Shown here: one piece after another, positions 1-10,239 of the stretch
Numbering within the stretch: the stretch's first letter is position 1
Layout of the letters: each line of letters begins with the position of its first letter
Assembly: GCA_030762175.1 (NCBI GenBank)
Contig: CM060833.1
Coordinates: forward strand, 9,243,501-9,307,500
DNA from: Metallyticus violacea
Lineage: Eukaryota > Arthropoda > Insecta > Mantodea > Metallyticidae
Direction: 5' to 3'
DNA length: 64,000 nucleotides
The notes under the pieces: generated by a model
The model's input: only the letters and a program-made list of their open reading frames with translations
What the model was told of the DNA's origin: nothing
Database searches by the model: none
Made by a program: the position numbers and the translations under genes

Positions 1-1204
1 CCTCACAATCCTCAAAGTACTCTCTATCTCTCTCCACACACAGTTGTAGACGGTGCAACCTCTTGTCAAAAGCACTGACTGAGATATAGTCAACAGAGCT
101 GAATTTATAGCTTGAGCAAGGTCCTGCACCCGTTTAAAAGTTTTCCATTAATGCAAGATTTCACTTAAGGAAACAACCAGAAGTCGCACGGTGCAAGGTC
201 AGGGCTGTAGGGTAGATGTTTAAGCAACTGAATTTTGGTGACTTCCAGTTTCCTCAAATCTGCAGCGGTTCTATAAGGAGACGCACTGTCGTGCAAAAGC
301 AACAGCCTTGAAGTTTCTGTCTTTGGACGCCGCCGCCTCGACTTTTCAAATAAAGAATACCAAATATAAGTGTCATAGTATTCCCCATTCATTATTTCTT
401 ATATACAGTCAACTATTAATGGCCCTTCATAGTTGAAGAAAACAGTGAAAATTCGCTTACAAAACGAAAATCTTGTCGAAGAACTAACTGGTCTTGGGTC
501 ATTCTCATTTACCCACATGCAGTTCTGAGCTTTATTTGGGGATTTATAGAAATAAAACCAACTTTCATCACCAGTGCATATATCTGTCAAATGTTTAGAA
601 CATTTGGTGGAAACATGCTCAGCAGTTTCCTTGCACATTCCTTTCTCCTGTTCTTCTCTTTATTGGTTAGGGAATGTGGAACCCATTTTACACAGTTTTT
701 TCTCAGCTTTAAAATGTTCATGGAGTATACTGTCAATGCTGTCAACACTGATATCCACTTCCATACTTAACATTTCAACAGTAATGTGTGATTTACCTCC
801 ACCAAGTTCCTCACTCTTTGAATTGTTCTCTCGTTCACAGCTTCCCGAGGCCGGCCAGAGCGAGGGTTGTTTTTCATAGTCTCTCTCCCTTCTTCAAATG
901 ATCGAATTCATCTTGCAAAGGTATCAAATGAACATACTTGATCATCATGAACAGCTACCAAGTCCTCGCTCTATCACCTGCTTATAGCGTGTGAAAATGT
1001 AGAATGTAAAGTTTTCTTTAGAAATATTCATGATTTTTCACCAGCTATTGACACAGGACTGTACGACAGTGATTATGTAAGTTTAAGTTTATGTATATTT
1101 TGGTAGCTTAAGATACATTGTTGCCATCTTTACATTTTTGTGGACATTGTGGGCATTTTTGTCCAACAATGGATAGGCTGATTGCAAAACTTTTTGAATG
1201 CTCT
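1..1204 (-). mobile_element. mariner element, family mar1, decayed copy cut by window edge
   Basis: Read on the minus strand this is a broken mariner transposase. About 399-638 encodes a block with TGDESWFYFY, the first catalytic Asp. About 165-392 encodes HDSASPYRTA and YSPDLAPCDFWLFP; the two Asp are separated by 34 residues, the D,D34D mariner signature. The N-terminal helix-turn-helix would lie near 650-880 but is frame-broken. The 5' terminal repeat survives near 1182-1204 (ttgcaaaactttttgaatgc), matching the end of the complete copy at 23,955-25,195. The other terminus is outside the window. It is a pseudogene: several stops and frameshifts, and the HDN motif is changed to HDS. Confidence 0.9.
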
Positions 1205-1499
1205 GCGCAGTCCCTTTCTGTTTTTATCTGAATATCGCTGATTTTGGTAGATATTTTGCGTTGACAATGAAACTGTGGAAAGAGAAGTCACCGCCTGGTC
1301 CCGATAGGAATATTGTGTTAATAAATAAAAGTATTATTCAAACCAGTACTCTTATTTGATTCAAATTCTATATCGATTAGTGACTTACTTAATGCCCTTG
1401 TATGGATAACTTTGATCTTAGTTCTAGAAAAAAAAGGGGGGGCGTAAGCAAAGTGGGTGAAAGGTTTCATAAACTTTGCTTTGCATGTCAAACAGTACA

Positions 1500-1718
1500 G
1501 AAAAACAGACTACAGTTGTAGAAATAATTGAAAACGCTACACAAAATCACCACAACGCAATGCTGACAGTAGTAGGTAGTGCTAAAACGTTTATCAGCAT
1601 TCATTAGAAAAGGTAAACTTGACGATGTAACATGGAAAATGTTCCCGGAAAGATAATGATGAAGAGAGAACAATTGAGAATCGCTAGGCGCAAGGACGGG
1701 GCTATACAGAAGACTCCC
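1500..1718 (-). mobile_element. mariner C-terminal fragment
   Basis: Minus-strand translation gives LLYSPVLAPSDSQLFS followed by LHHYLSGNIF. This is the third-Asp region of a mariner transposase (consensus HPPYSPDLAPSD.HLF) plus the following basic stretch. Nothing upstream in this frame belongs to the same element. It abuts the DUF4817-type element that ends at 1727, so it is a truncated fragment at an old junction. Confidence 0.6.
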
Positions 1719-1726
1719 TTGACACT

Positions 1727-2752
1727 TTACTTCTTGAAGATGACACCTGAAAGATGTGCTCCTTTTCGGCGTGCACATTCTGATAGCCTGTTGTGCAAAC
1801 TCTGAAATGCTCGGTGTTCATGTCCCAAAATGTCCGAGATTTCGTCTTCAATCTTCTGTTTTAGTTCAGCGATGGTTGCAGGACTTGTGCGGTACACCTT
1901 GCTTTTAAAATGTTCCCACAGGAAGAAATCGCAAGCCATGGAATATCACCGGTATGTGAAATGATGCGCCTTCCAAACAACTGACGAACGAACGGCTTCT
2001 ATCGATTGTCCAGCAGTATGTGCCATGGCTCCGTCCTGCTGAAACCACAAGTTTTCGATGTTACTGTTGTTGCAATGCCCTCCTCACGTAGCCGATGACA
2101 CCATGACATGACACAGCCACCGTAATGTAACTTTGGTGTTATGTAATGGACGCTCAGGAAGGTTACGAGAATTTTCCAGTGTCCAGTAACGGAAATTATA
2201 TTTGTTAATGTGTCTGTTAAGATGGAAATGAGCTGTGTCTGACATCCTACTTCGTTAAAGAAATTGGCGCCCTCATTAACTTTAGCCAACACTCGTTCGG
2301 CAAATTCCCAACGCAATACAGGGTCTGGAGGATTTAATTGCTACCCAATCTGTAACTTATATGGATGGAACTTTATGCAGTTTTTTTTTGTCACTTCTTG
2401 TTCCAATCTATAGCGCCGATGCGGCGGGGTCTCCTCCCGACGGCAACTAGAACAGCTTCAATCTTCTCTGAGATACCGCCACCTGGGGGCTTCTTTTTCA
2501 AGACTGAACCCGTTTCTTCTAAATCAAGCACCCGCTTTGTAATCGCATGAGCCGATGGGACATGTCCATGACATCCTAGCTGGTGATGGTGTCGCAGTAG
2601 TTATGCTATCACCTACTTGTAAAAAGCTCTCACAGCGACGGCACGTTCCGCACCAGGATTACTAAATGGCAAAGCCTTCACACCGGTTCGGAACAACTGC
2701 CGACGCTACAGAGTTGCCAACACTACATTCCGTTTCCCTGCGCCACTCTGTA
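1727..2752 (-). mobile_element. DDE transposon of the DUF4817 (HTH) type, decayed
   Basis: Minus-strand pieces in order: a frameshifted N-terminal region (2330-2700), then DPVLRWEFAERVLAKVNEGANFF (about 2250-2316), a WTLENSRNLL-like block, then ACDFFLWEHFKSKVYRTSPATIAELKQKIEDEI and a C-terminus ending HLSGVIFKK at 1727. The order and wording match insect Tc1/mariner-superfamily transposases with a DUF4817 helix-turn-helix. The N-terminal end finishes in tgcgccactctgTA at 2739-2752, like the TACAGAGTGG-type termini of such elements. At least three frameshifts; inactive. Confidence 0.82.
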
Positions 2753-2814
2753 TAAACGCAAACACAAAAAACCCAATAAGCGCAATTAGTAATCTTCTCC
2801 TTAACACATTCACA

Positions 2815-2834
2815 CTAACCTAACCTAACCTAAC
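2815..2834. repeat. short telomere-like tract (CTAAC/TAACC)4
   Basis: Four tandem copies, CTAACCTAACCTAACCTAAC, are the complement of TTAGG, the arthropod telomere repeat. The tract sits between the end of the DUF4817-type element (2752) and the mariner starting near 2877. Being only 20 bp it is an interstitial telomere-like sequence, not a telomere, and could be chance or part of an element. Confidence 0.6.
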
Positions 2835-2876
2835 TTCGGGAAATGGACCCTGTGCTTTACTGCGGCTCGCTACGGC

Positions 2877-4105
2877 CTAACAGATATGACAAGCACTTTA
2901 GAAGACTCTGCACCATCATTTTCAACCATTTCCAAGTGTACCACGGACTTTAAACATGGCCGTGAAAGCTTCGAAGGTGATCCAAGTAGCGGACGATCAA
3001 AACTTGAAATTGTCGATAAGGCGCACGACGTGGTTCTGGAGGAACGTCGATTAAAGGTGTCCCGTGATTGCTGAAGCTCTGGGCATTTCACAGGGGATGA
3101 GTATTTCAATTCTTGAGGGCAGAATTGTGTGTGTGTGTTTTTCTGAATGGTTGAGCTGAAATGATATATTGGGAAAGGATATTTTTAAGGAAGTAAACGT
3201 TCCAGGCCTAAGTTTAGGGTAACTCCCCGGCATTTGCCATTTATGAGGACTGAGGAATACCTGGGAAAAGCCTTAGTCGGGAAGGACGGTCCTGGCGGGA
3301 TTCGAACCCCAGACCTCCCGCTCACGAGTCCTCGCCTTAATGATTTCGGCCACCCGTGGTGGTGGAATTGTGCTTGAAAAAAAGTTATCGGCAAGATGGG
3401 TACCGCGACTGCTGACTCGAGTCAAAATGCAATTCTCTCAATAAAGTTTGACCCGTTTTCAGAGAGACCCCGCTGACTTTTATATGTTAATTTGTGAACA
3501 GTGAAGAAACATGGGTGCACTAGTCCATACCTGAAACAAAACAGCAGTCTAAACAATGGAGCATCACGATTCTCCCCTGCCAAAGAAGGCCAGGTGTGTG
3601 AAATTGCCCGGTAGGCTTTCTGGGATGCCAAGAGTGTACTGTTAATTGATTACCTACCACTGGAGCGTTTTATGCTTACCTTTTGGATCTACTAAGGACA
3701 AAAAATACGCGAGAAAAGGCCCGAGTTATCAAAGAAGAAAGTTATCTTGTGTTAAGACAATGTTTGCCTTCACACTGTTGTTGCAATGGCGAAAATCAAC
3801 ACTGCTTGCTGCAACATCCGCCTTACTCTCCTGACTTGGCTCCGTCGGATTTCCATCTGTTGCCTAAACTGACAACATTTATTGGTGGAGAGAAAAGTTC
3901 GTTTGATGAAAAGTTTAAATTATGAGATGAGGCGTGTTTTGCATTCCTGAAGGAATCTGAGTTTCGTAATGCGCTAGAGGATTTGCAACATCGCTAGACG
4001 AAATGCATTAGTGTTAAGGGTGGCTACATTAGAAAAAAACAGTAGCTTCAAAAAGCTATGCCGTTATTTTTGCTTCATTCCAAGAACTTTCAAATGACTC
4101 TCGTA
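2877..4105 (+). mobile_element. mariner element, family mar2, interrupted by a SINE
   Basis: The 5' part encodes an HTH-linker segment (DSAPSFSTISK, FKHGRESFEGDPSSGRSK, EIVDKAHDVVLEERRLKV). A SINE-A then interrupts it (3130-3364). After the SINE come LSARWVPRLLTRVK, RDPADF, EETWVH, PETKQQSKQW, LIDYLP, HPPYSPDLAPSDFHLLPKL and finally ALEDLQHR-TKCISVKGGYI. The element ends in a terminal repeat ccaagaactttcaaatgact...TCGTA at 4079-4105. The left terminus is not visible. Multiple frameshifts and lost catalytic context make it a pseudogene of about 1 kb plus the SINE. Confidence 0.88.
3130..3364 (-). mobile_element. SINE-A insertion with 8-bp target-site duplication
   Basis: A tRNA-headed SINE read on the minus strand. 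The head at the right end has an A box (TGGCCGAAATC-like) and a perfect B box GGTTCGAATCC; the body carries the family core (TTTTCC..GTCCTCATAAATGGCAAATGCCGGG). It is flanked by gaattgtg at 3122-3129 and 3365-3372. It lies inside the mariner coding region just before the LSARWVPRLLT motif, so it is younger than that mariner. The 3' end of the family consensus is missing here. Confidence 0.9.
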
Positions 4106-5014
4106 AAAATTTGGGTATTATATGAAATAATCAAAACTTTTTTTGTTCATCTGTCATAAGTAAAATGTTACTTAAGATGCCGTAAAAATATCACTTAATT
4201 AATATAAATAGCTGCTTAAATCAAGGGTCATAAACATTGGCGTGAAAAAGAATAAAAGTTTAGACTCCTATATACCTAAGCAAAGATTGTAACAATATCG
4301 TGAAGAGTTCAAGAAATTGCACGCTTTGACCTCATGTCGTACACGGCTAGCTGCCTTTGCAATTTCAGAATAAAAAAAAAGTTTAAGTTCCTAAGACGTG
4401 TACGACATTGATTTCAGTAACTGTATGCTAAGGTTGTTCCTTATCTCGCTATCCTTGACCGCATTCCTTTGCGGGGGGCTTCGAAGTCTTGTGTTTTTGA
4501 TTACCGATAAGTTATTGTGCAACTTGCACTGAGAACAGAACTTTTTTAATATCTACTTACGTACTTACTGAGGGCAATTTTAAAAAAGCTGTGTAGGCCA
4601 TTTCTATTCCAGTGCCTAGTCGAAAAGTAGACGATTGATTGGAAGAAAATCTGTCGAAAGCAAATGGAAGAACATCCAAAATGTACTAGTAAGGAAGTCA
4701 ACAATTTCAAATGTATTTACAGTACCGGAAATATTAATTGCATCACCCACAAAATATTTCTGTTTTTTTTCCTGTATGCTCATCTAGAACTGTCAGTATT
4801 TTGAACTTTTACTATAGTTGTGTTTCTAGATATAGCCCGAATATTTGAAGTTTTAATGCTAATCACCTTTATATCTGTTTAAAGTACATGAAATTAGTAA
4901 AACTGAACAAAATGTCAAGTTTTATAAATAAACAGCCACAGTGTTGTAATTAAACCTGATGATTTCTTCAATAATAATTATAATACGACAGCCTTTTACA
5001 CGTATAAAATAAGT
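4106..5014. other. no gene recognised
   Basis: AT-rich sequence with no open frame of note and no motif I can tie to a known family. The short poly-A and poly-T runs are unremarkable. Confidence 0.6.
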
Positions 5015-5211
5015 CCTCGTCGTTAAAATGATGAATCAATACTTTGTTACCCCCCTCCCCAAGTTTTAATCACAGCATCACATCGTCTGGGCATTGAAAG
5101 TACTAAATTGTTGACTTGGTCAGGCGAAGTCTCACTAAATCTACTCTATGGATGTCTTCAACCGGTTTTTCTTATTTCTTGTTTTTTTTTTTCTTTGCTA
5201 CAGCATTGCCA

Positions 5212-5800
5212 TTTTTATAATAGTGTTTAACGCCCGTTTTTAACTACTGAGGCACCACAGGCGGTGGACACTGATGATATATGAGATTTTTTTTAATTTG
5301 ATTTATTTACGGACGCTCTTTAACATCTCACAGGTCATCAACGCCCCATTCAAATCAGGGCGTGAAACGGCCGATAAATTTTGCTCAGAGGTCTCTTCTT
5401 TCAGGCTTGAGGTTCTTTTTCATGCCGTAAATGTACGACACGGGACCCACGGCTTTACTTCCCTTCCGAAGGAAGCCATACTTAGGATTTTTATGACCGA
5501 AAAAATCCATCAGTCCTGGCCTTGATCGAACACGCGATCTTGGGTTTAGAAGGCGAGTAAACTATGACTGACGATGTATGAGAATGAAATGATAAATTAG
5601 GAAAAAGTTGGGTTTTTTTTAAAGAAAGGAATCGTTCCAGGCCTATGTTTAGGATATCTCTCCGGCATTTGCCATATATCAGGACTGAGGGAAAGCTGGA
5701 AAAAACCTCAGTCAGGGAGGATGGTCCTGGCGGGATTCGAACCCCAAACCCCCCTCTTACGAGTCCGATCCTTAACAACCTCGGCCACCCGTGGCGATCT
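5212..5800 (-). mobile_element. SINE-A, full length, itself split by a SINE-B
   Basis: The 3' part of SINE-A (5212-5286: ...GTTAAACACTATTA tail on the minus strand) and its body and head (5567-5800, B box GGTTCGAATCC near 5740) flank a SINE-B. The whole unit is bounded by a perfect 11-bp target-site duplication cagcattgcca at 5201-5211 and 5801-5811. Removing it rejoins the Tc1-like sequence. This defines the SINE-A ends precisely: tRNA head at the right, GTTAAACACTATTA-type tail at the left. Confidence 0.93.
5287..5566 (-). mobile_element. SINE-B inserted in SINE-A
   Basis: A second tRNA-headed SINE. Its head resembles GGTCCTGG-TGGTGTAGTGG..GGTTCGAACCC, here decayed. The body carries AAAAATCCTAAGTATGGCTTCC and GAGGCCTCTGAGCAAAATTTG-type blocks, and the tail is AAAGAGCGTCC-TAAATAAAT. 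It is flanked by an imperfect 17-bp duplication of SINE-A sequence (actgatgatatatgaga at 5270-5286, actgacgatgtatgaga at 5567-5583). The insertion point in SINE-A is identical to that of the copy at 50,968. Confidence 0.93.
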
Positions 5801-5984
5801 CAGCATTGCCAATCATCTTCCAGCAGTTTTCAGTGGGATTGAGATCTGGAGTGTTCCCTGGCCATGTGAGGGTTGAAACACCCTGTTCTTCAAGAAAACT
5901 TATTACTGCAGCAAAATTGTAACCTTTATTTTAATTGTGTGTATGTAAAATGAAATTGGTAAAATAAACAGTGTTTAAGCAAGG

Positions 5985-6200
5985 GTGGGGGAGGCATGTG
6001 ATGAACATGCCAGCATCCTTCAGGTCGTCTATCATGCGGCTTTCTAGATCGAAATACATCACCTTTTCATCAGGCAGCTTTCCGAAGCTGGGCTGACCCC
6101 ATTCCAGACCTCCCTAGCTTGGAATAATTCCTAAGCAGGTACCGGGAATCGAACCCGGGCCGCAGTCAGCAACGCTAACCACTAGACTAAGAAGGCGATC
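5985..6200 (-). mobile_element. SINE-C, tRNA-headed
   Basis: Minus-strand head: TAGTCTAGTGG (A box) followed by GGTTCGATTCC (B box) near 6140-6190, resembling a Glu/Asp-type tRNA. Downstream comes a body shared with the copies at 10.2 and 19.8 kb (AGGTCTGGAA.., CCTCGTGAGGA-like, ...GCATGTTCATCACATG). The 3' end is truncated relative to the other copies, which end in a GAA-rich tail. Confidence 0.8.
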
Positions 6201-6489
6201 CTGTGTGGTAGATACTCAACATTGATTTCAAATTAAATTCAGAATGTAGACGTACAGCTGCATCAACTTTTTATGTCAGAACCGCCACAAACCATCTTAG
6301 AGGTTGGCGATAACATCAGCAGTGACGGATACATTCCTATGAAGCAATTCTTAGTGCAAGACACCTTCTTTGTCTCACAAAACTCATGACACTGGCCTTA
6401 TCCATTCCTTTTTTATTTTGTGTTTACACAAAGACATTCTTTTCAATAGCCTTAACGATCATGAACAGGATAATAAAAGGAATTTATCA
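6201..6489. other. unassigned spacer
   Basis: No recognisable element or gene between the SINE-C head and the first readable Tc1 motif. Part may be the unrecognised 5' end of the Tc1-like element. Confidence 0.5.
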
Positions 6490-6650
6490 TTGGCTCAGAA
6501 CTTAAAGACAGGTGTGAAGTCTCAGTGACCAGCAGAACTATCATAAGTAACTCCTTGAAGCAGAACTTCCTGAAGAAACCTTTGCTGACTAAAACATTGA
6601 GACAGAAGCGACTACAGTGAGCAGCATGAACAGCAGAGATGTGGAATAAA

Positions 6651-6694
<44 letters not shown>

Positions 6695-7345
6695 AGTCTA
6701 AATTTAACCTGAATGATTGCGATAGGAAAATGTACATGCGTCGTGAAGAACTGTTGTCTTCATGCATAACACAAACAGTGAAGCATCCGCAAGGTCAGAT
6801 GATCTGGAGGTGCATTTCCAGCCATAGCATTGGTCGTATGAACTTGGAAAGTGACACTGTTAATATAGACGTCATCTACTTTGGCATCCTTGAAAACAAA
6901 TTAATGCTCACAGCATGAGACCATTTTGGTGATTCTTCAAGCTGCATTTTTGAAGATGACTCAACCCCCTATCAAAGGGCATTGAAGGTAATTATTTTTA
7001 TCAATATTTGTGTTAAATTGGAATACAGGCAGTGTTGGTGCAATTATCAGTCATTCAAATATTTCAGGTAAAAGCATTCATTAGAAAAAACAGAGTGAAG
7101 GTGCTGGACTGGCCTGGAAATAGCCCAGACCTGAATCGGATTGAGAACTGCTGGAAGGTTTGGGGAATACTCTTGCATAAAACAAGCCAAGCAATAAATG
7201 AGAACTACAGAGGGCAATTGTGTGTGTGATTTCATGTGCTCACTCAGGAATTTGATTTTCTCAATGCCCAAACGATGCCCGGCAGTGATTAAAGCACTTG
7301 GTGAGGCAACAAAGTATTAATGAAAAGTATGGTATTGATTAGGCA
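6490..7345 (+). mobile_element. Tc1-like transposon, decayed, with an internal poly-T
   Basis: In order on the plus strand: ELKDRCEVSVTSRTI and KKPLLTKTLRQKRLQ (HTH and linker), a 36-nt T run, SLNLT..MYMRREELLSSCITQTVKHPQGQMIWRCISS (start of the DDE domain), LESDTVNIDVIYFGILENKL, then DWPGNSPDLNRIENCWKVW holding the last catalytic Glu, and a C-terminus with NAQTMPGSD and GNKVL. The T run replaces the segment that should hold the first catalytic Asp. An extra ~70 nt separates FEDDSTPYQRA from the DWPGN motif. Inactive. Confidence 0.88.
6653..6688. repeat. (T)36 homopolymer inside a Tc1-like relic
   Basis: Thirty-six consecutive T between two adjoining coding segments of the Tc1 relic. It may be an expanded run or what remains of a minus-strand retroelement tail; no retroelement body remains beside it. 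Confidence 0.9.
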
Positions 7346-7428
7346 GCTGGTTTTGCAAAAGTTTAAATTTATATTTGTTAATTTTCTATGTATCACTAAT
7401 GAGCGTTTAATCTCTTTATATGTATATA

Positions 7429-8192
7429 CGAGGGGCATCCAGAAAGTAAGTCCCAATCGGGCCTAGAGATGGCACCGCTAGTCGGATAGGAATGCGCATG
7501 CGCAGGAATAAAGAGGAAGTATGTGGTAATAATGCAGTAAAATTTCAGCCTTGTGACGGCCGTGGTTACCGCGCTGTGCTAGGAGAAAATGCCTGCTCTG
7601 ATATTGTCTCCCGCCAACTGCGAAGTTCGTGCAGTCATCCGAGGTTTGCACGCTCAAAAGCAAAGTCCAGCAGAGATCCATCGCCAATTGTGTCAAGGCT
7701 TCCGGGAGACAATTTCGTGCACAAGGGAGCGAGACATCTGGGGAATTGACAAGAGAGTTCTGAAATTGTGAAGCGCCGGTTCTGCTCAATTGCTTGCCGC
7801 ACACTTTCCAACACTCTTCCGTCACCAGGGACGATCGGCCACTACGGTCGTCGTCGTGAATATTGGTTCGTCCTTCAGTGAACTGCCTGCACCATCGTCT
7901 TACCATAATGTCGTGTCCATACACTTGACAAAATTGGCGATGGATCTCTGCTGAACTTTGCTTTTGAGCCAGCAAACCTCGGATAACTGCACGAACCTCG
8001 CAGTTGGCGGGAGACAATATCAGAGCACCGATTTTCTCCTAGCACAGCGCGGTAACCACGGCCGTCACAAGGCTGAAACTTTACTGCATTGTTCCCACAT
8101 ACTTCCTCTCAACTCCTGCGCATGCGCATTCCTATCCGACAAGTGGTTCCATCTCCAGGCGCGATTGGGACTTACTTTCTGGATGACCCTCG
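7429..8192. mobile_element. mariner-derived foldback element (two 5' ends head to head)
   Basis: The first ~270 nt (7429-~7698) are repeated in inverted orientation at ~7925-8192. Each arm begins with the same terminal repeat (CGAGGGGCATCCAGAAAGTA / its complement) next to a TA dinucleotide (7427-7428, 8193-8194). Each arm encodes the N-terminus of a mariner transposase, LSPANCEVRAVIRGL-AQKQSPAEIHRQLCQ. The right arm extends through the centre (minus strand) into VRRWCRQFTEGRTNIHDDDRSGR. No DDE domain is present. A 179-codon minus-strand frame (7478-8017) reads from one arm across the centre into the antisense of the other. A transcript would fold into a ~265-bp hairpin. Confidence 0.9.
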
Positions 8193-8521
8193 TATATATA
8201 TATATTATATGTATGTGTGTGTGTGTACTTTGAAATAATATATAAGCTATTATATTCAGAATAAAAATTTACTTCTTTATGCGAATATTTTATTTTCATT
8301 TTTAGTGCTTACTAAATAAAAAATATATAAATAAAGTCTTAACGCATTTATGGAAGAATATGGCGGAAATAAAATAACTAATAAAATAATTAAAAGATTT
8401 GAATGAAAATAAGAGAGTTAAGGGGTGATGCAGTAAATTTTTCCATCATTGTATGTTGTAAATTTATATTATCTTTCGTCTCCTCTTACTGCATTGTTTA
8501 ATGCTTCGTGAACGCCCTGGG
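8193..8521. other. AT-rich spacer with TA/GT microsatellite
   Basis: Starts with a short (TA)n then (GT)n tract at about 8194-8226. The remainder is AT-rich with no coding or element signature. Confidence 0.6.
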
Positions 8522-8573
8522 AGGGACTCGCGGATTCCTGGGGTTCCGCGGACCACAGATTGAGAACCACTGG
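8522..8573 (-). mobile_element. hAT-type terminal sequence fragment
   Basis: On the minus strand: CAGTGGTTCTCAATCTGTGG followed by TCCGCGGAACCCC. This 'CAGTGGTTCTCAA..TGGTCCGCGGACCC' end is typical of widespread hAT-type elements and MITEs in animals. No matching opposite end or transposase was found nearby, so only a terminus is claimed. Confidence 0.5.
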
Positions 8574-8992
8574 ACTAACCTATAAGGAATTTGAGGTGGT
8601 GTTGAATTAGTTTGGCAATTGTTTTCATCGTCCTGCATCAACATTTAAAAAAGGGGGAAAGTTTCTCCTTGATGGATGACATGCGACCTCGCCGAAGGGC
8701 AGACGATGCAACGCAGAGTTGTGAAGATTTAGCAATGGAGGATTTCAGACATCAAAACAGGTGACACACTTGGATTTACTAATTTAACTTGCCAGTCTTC
8801 GGTTTTGGAATTCTCAACTTCCGATCTTGATGAAGAGCCCAGAGCAAGCGGCCAGATGGCCAAATAAAGTAGTTACTACAATGTGTTTACACACGCTGCT
8901 CAGCAATCTGGGAGAGACGGCTGGGCCACTCTCGCTCGCAGAGTGTTGACTGTTGTATTTGCTTTAGTCTGCAGTAAGCGGATTTTTTAATA
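8574..8992. other. no gene recognised
   Basis: No coding motif or repeat family recognised. Confidence 0.5.
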
Positions 8993-9096
8993 GTGTTTAA
9001 CGCCCGTTTTTACTACTGAGGCACCATAGGCGGTGAACACTGACGGTAAATGAAATGATATATTGGGAAAGAATTTTTTTTTTAAAAAAAATAGCT
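8993..9096 (-). mobile_element. SINE-A 3' part, head missing
   Basis: Plus-strand sequence TAATAGTGTTTAACGCCCGTTTTTACTACTGAGGCACC...GGTGAACACTGA..ATGATATATTGGGAAAG is the complement of the SINE-A 3' region. The element stops at an A/T-rich junction near 9096, without core or tRNA head: a 5'-truncated insertion. Confidence 0.85.
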
Positions 9097-9581
9097 CTTG
9101 TCTTCGATCGTTACGTGGACCCCATGATCTTTATGACAAGCCTGGTTTCATCTGTCTGTTTATGTTAAGAATTGCAGAATAACCCACATACTGGGCATGA
9201 AGAACCTGTGTCATGTGCAGTGTCAGGAAAAGAGCATTATCGGCTCCATTTTTTTTTCAAAGAAACGACCAAGAGCACAAAATATTTGCATAGGAAGTAA
9301 TATAACATAATGATACATACCTTTCACGTGAATGACAGTGAGACAGTGAGGCTACCGGTTTTAAGTGGGACACCCTGTAGAATGCCAGGTCCTGTGGCCA
9401 CAACCCCACAGCAGAACATTTTCTTACAGTAGATATATATCCGCTTTTACCTCTAGGGGTGTTATAACTAGTCTTAGTTCCTAAGTTCACCATTGTTGTG
9501 ATCGTTCTGTATCACGTAGTACACTTGTTATGCTGCTCACTTCATTATCTGATATAGCACCGAGCACGTAGTGTCAGTTCT
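9097..9581. other. unassigned; one transposon-like terminus
   Basis: ttttaagtgggacaccctgta at 9359-9379 resembles the outer end of DUF4817-type DDE elements (TACAGGGTGTCCCACTT). No transposase was found on its expected inner side. Otherwise nothing recognised. Confidence 0.35.
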
Positions 9582-9800
9582 GTGTGTTACGTAACTCGTT
9601 CCAGGTACAGTAAAATGAGGTATTCAAATACGGAGTTGGCAGTTGCTCATGTTATCTATGAATTAGCTGAAGGTGCAGAGAGTCTTCGTATTTGTATTGT
9701 GCAAGGCTGTCAGACAACACGAGATACTCCAGGGATACATCAGGGAGTCCATGCTACGGAGAGGTTGATGGATGTATTCGTGCTAACGGAGGACATTCAG
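9582..9800 (+). mobile_element. possible DUF4817-type HTH fragment
   Basis: A plus-strand frame reads MRYSNTELAVAHVIYELAEG then a Gln/Arg-rich stretch. It resembles the start of DUF4817 transposases (YSN.E.AD.H..YGLA.G). The frame continues to 9884 without further family motifs and there is no DDE domain. Alternatively it is a chance match. Confidence 0.4.
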
Positions 9801-10239
9801 AACATTTCATGTGATTTTCTGTTTGCCACAATTTTGCTCTTGAGTATTCAGCGAAGTGATATAGGTGTAGAAAAGGGGCTCTAACAAGGAAATAAAGCAA
9901 CTCTGAACCCATGTTCATATTATTATTTATTTATATGTGAGAATGCTTCCCAAAGTTTTGATATGCCTTTTTGTTATACCTTCTATAAGTACTGTAGCTA
10001 TGTTTCTTGCATCTATAGAAGTCTTTCTTAAATTTATTATCGTGTTTTCAGTACTAAATAATAAGCTATAATGTACTACAAAGCTTGATGTTCGACACTA
10101 TTAGCATTTTAATTTCTACGTTCAAGTACAGCCTTTTTAATCCTACTATTGTGAAATACAAAGCATTGAGTAGATATTATATACACCTTCATAAGCTGTC
10201 ACAGTACACGGCAGCACTGTTTTCTTCTTCTTCTTTTTC
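9801..10239. other. no gene recognised
   Basis: AT-rich, no element or coding signature beyond the tail of the preceding frame. Confidence 0.5.

Larger units (their letters stand above)
5015..5930 (-). mobile_element. Tc1-like transposon fragment carrying two nested SINEs
   Basis: On the minus strand 5930-5801 encodes FLEEQGVSTLTWPGNTPDLNPTENCWKM, the Tc1 WPGNSPDLNPIEN motif holding the last catalytic acid. After removal of 5212-5800 the frame resumes, with lesions, at 5211-5015 as the Tc1 C-terminus (SMPRRCDAVIKT-like, then KVLIHHFNDEDL). Only the C-terminal third is present. The PIE motif is changed to PTE, so a catalytic residue neighbourhood is altered, and frameshifts are present. Confidence 0.85.

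Noticed and set aside
7478..8017. 179-codon minus-strand ORF as a gene
   Set aside because: Residues 1-75 are a mariner N-terminus, but the rest is the antisense of the opposite foldback arm; no DDE domain.
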